Shown here one piece after another: positions 63,547 through 64,000 of a stretch of DNA of 64,000 bases. The notes under the pieces were generated by a model. It searched no databases. It was given only the letters and a program-made list of their open reading frames with translations, and had not been told where the DNA came from. Made by a program: the position numbers and the translations under genes. Location: assembly GCF_006385685.1 (NCBI RefSeq), contig NZ_VFRP01000004.1, positions 62,001 to 126,000 of the forward strand, read 5' to 3'. Numbering within the stretch: the first letter of the stretch is position 1; each line of letters begins with the position of its first letter. Source of the DNA: Amaricoccus solimangrovi (GTDB lineage Bacteria > Pseudomonadota > Alphaproteobacteria > Rhodobacterales > Rhodobacteraceae).

Positions 63547-64000
63547 TGCGTGACCTCCGGCTTCAGCGCCGTGCCCATGTCGTTGAGGAGCGGCACGCCC
63601 GCCTCGCGCAGGATCTCGTCGATCCGGGGCTGGACCTTGCGGAGCGTCGAGTTGAGCTCGCGCTTCCACACGTCCTCGCCGTTCCGCACGCCCATGGAGA
63701 CGCGGTAGAAGAGCCGGGGGGCGCCCTGGGGTTTCGGCTCCCCCACCAGCGGCGTGAGCTTCAGCGGCGCGCCCGACTGCTTGACGAGCGGCCCGGCGAC
63801 CGGCCCCCACATCACGGCGATGTCGAGTTCGCCGGCTTCGAGCGCCCTCAGCATGTCCTCGTTCGGGCTCTCCACCCTCCGGTCGACCTGGAGGTTGTAG
63901 CCCCGCACGGTCTTGAGGAGCCCGTAATGCGCGAGATAGCTCGCCGGCGGGGTGCCGGCGATCACGCCGATCCGGCGGCCCCGGAGCCGGGGATCGGCGA
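63543..64000 (-). CDS. Quinoprotein dehydrogenase-associated substrate-binding protein (MoxJ-like), 5' end outside window
   Basis: These are the last ~152 residues of a family 3-like periplasmic protein. The frame stays open to the window edge (ADPRLRGRRIGVIAGTPP), so the GTG at 63965 is not the start. LEAGELDIAVMWGPVAGPLVKQ and FYRVSMGVRNGEDVWKRELN are typical of the MoxJ-type proteins encoded beside methanol and other PQQ dehydrogenases. MoxJ/XoxJ is thought to help activate or assemble the dehydrogenase. The dehydrogenase and its cytochrome should lie just right of the window. Confidence 0.87.
   Translation of the reverse strand, partial: ADPRLRGRRIGVIAGTPPASYLAHYGLLKTVRGYNLQVDRRVESPNEDMLRALEAGELDIAVMWGPVAGPLVKQSGAPLKLTPLVGEPKPQGAPRLFYRVSMGVRNGEDVWKRELNSTLRKVQPRIDEILREAGVPLLNDMGTALKPEVTQ

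Overview
This 64 kb window is very GC-rich, densely coded chromosomal DNA. The gene content points to an alphaproteobacterium of the Rhodobacterales type. The indicators are a fused-length fbc-type cytochrome b followed by cytochrome c1, a TrcR/DUF1013 regulator, COQ9, the small aa3 oxidase subunit IV, a DUF4170 gene beside waaA-lpxK, a class I PHA synthase and a DctP closely resembling that of purple bacteria. I saw no rRNA, tRNA, CRISPR array, prophage or insertion-sequence transposase. The first gene (cytochrome b) and the last gene (a MoxJ-like binding protein) are cut by the window edges. No gap between genes exceeds about 300 bases.

Layout. 1-6.2 kb: respiratory petBC, a Moco oxidoreductase, aroC, an RlmD-like RNA methyltransferase and an SDR. 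6.5-12 kb: an envelope operon (pmbA, a CysQ-like phosphatase, DUF4170, waaA, lpxK) converging on tlyA. 12.1-15.8 kb: two ABC exporter half-transporters. 16-21.9 kb: hemF, cca, a Nudix CoA pyrophosphatase, glyA and an alginate-lyase-like secreted protein. 21.9-34 kb: PHA synthase, Bcr/CflA efflux, TrcR, RNase T2, a quinone oxidoreductase, COQ9, rpsU, an oxidase subunit, TsaC and small housekeeping genes.

34-51 kb is the most interesting accessory block. It has a C4-dicarboxylate TRAP transporter, an unassigned polytopic permease, a tandem two-domain cyanophycinase, cyanophycin synthetase, a zinc acylase/aspartoacylase-like enzyme, an Lrp-type regulator divergent from arginase-ornithine aminotransferase, and a polar amino-acid ABC transporter. 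Together these can be read as a nitrogen/carbon reserve module. C4 acids and basic amino acids are imported, Asp and Arg are stored as cyanophycin, and the polymer is remobilised to Asp and Arg, then ornithine plus urea, then glutamate semialdehyde. The Asp-Arg dipeptidase step has no classical gene in the window, and the aspartoacylase-like enzyme is a candidate for it.

51-57.6 kb holds mprF, dps, an isolated DUF1045/phnM pair, rlmJ and vanZ. 57.6-64 kb holds the accessory cluster of a PQQ alcohol-dehydrogenase system: an ABC ATPase and permease, a cupredoxin-like periplasmic protein, a YVTN beta-propeller, a periplasmic binding protein, a DUF3280/DUF2380-like protein, a CxxxCW rhodanese-like protein and a MoxJ-like protein. 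Related clusters are tied to lanthanide-dependent growth in other bacteria. The dehydrogenase itself is not in the window and probably lies to the right.

Ten copies of a 22-bp palindromic element with a 5' GTAG head, typical of REP elements, lie in four intergenic spots. In three cases the TAG of the head is the stop codon of the adjoining gene.
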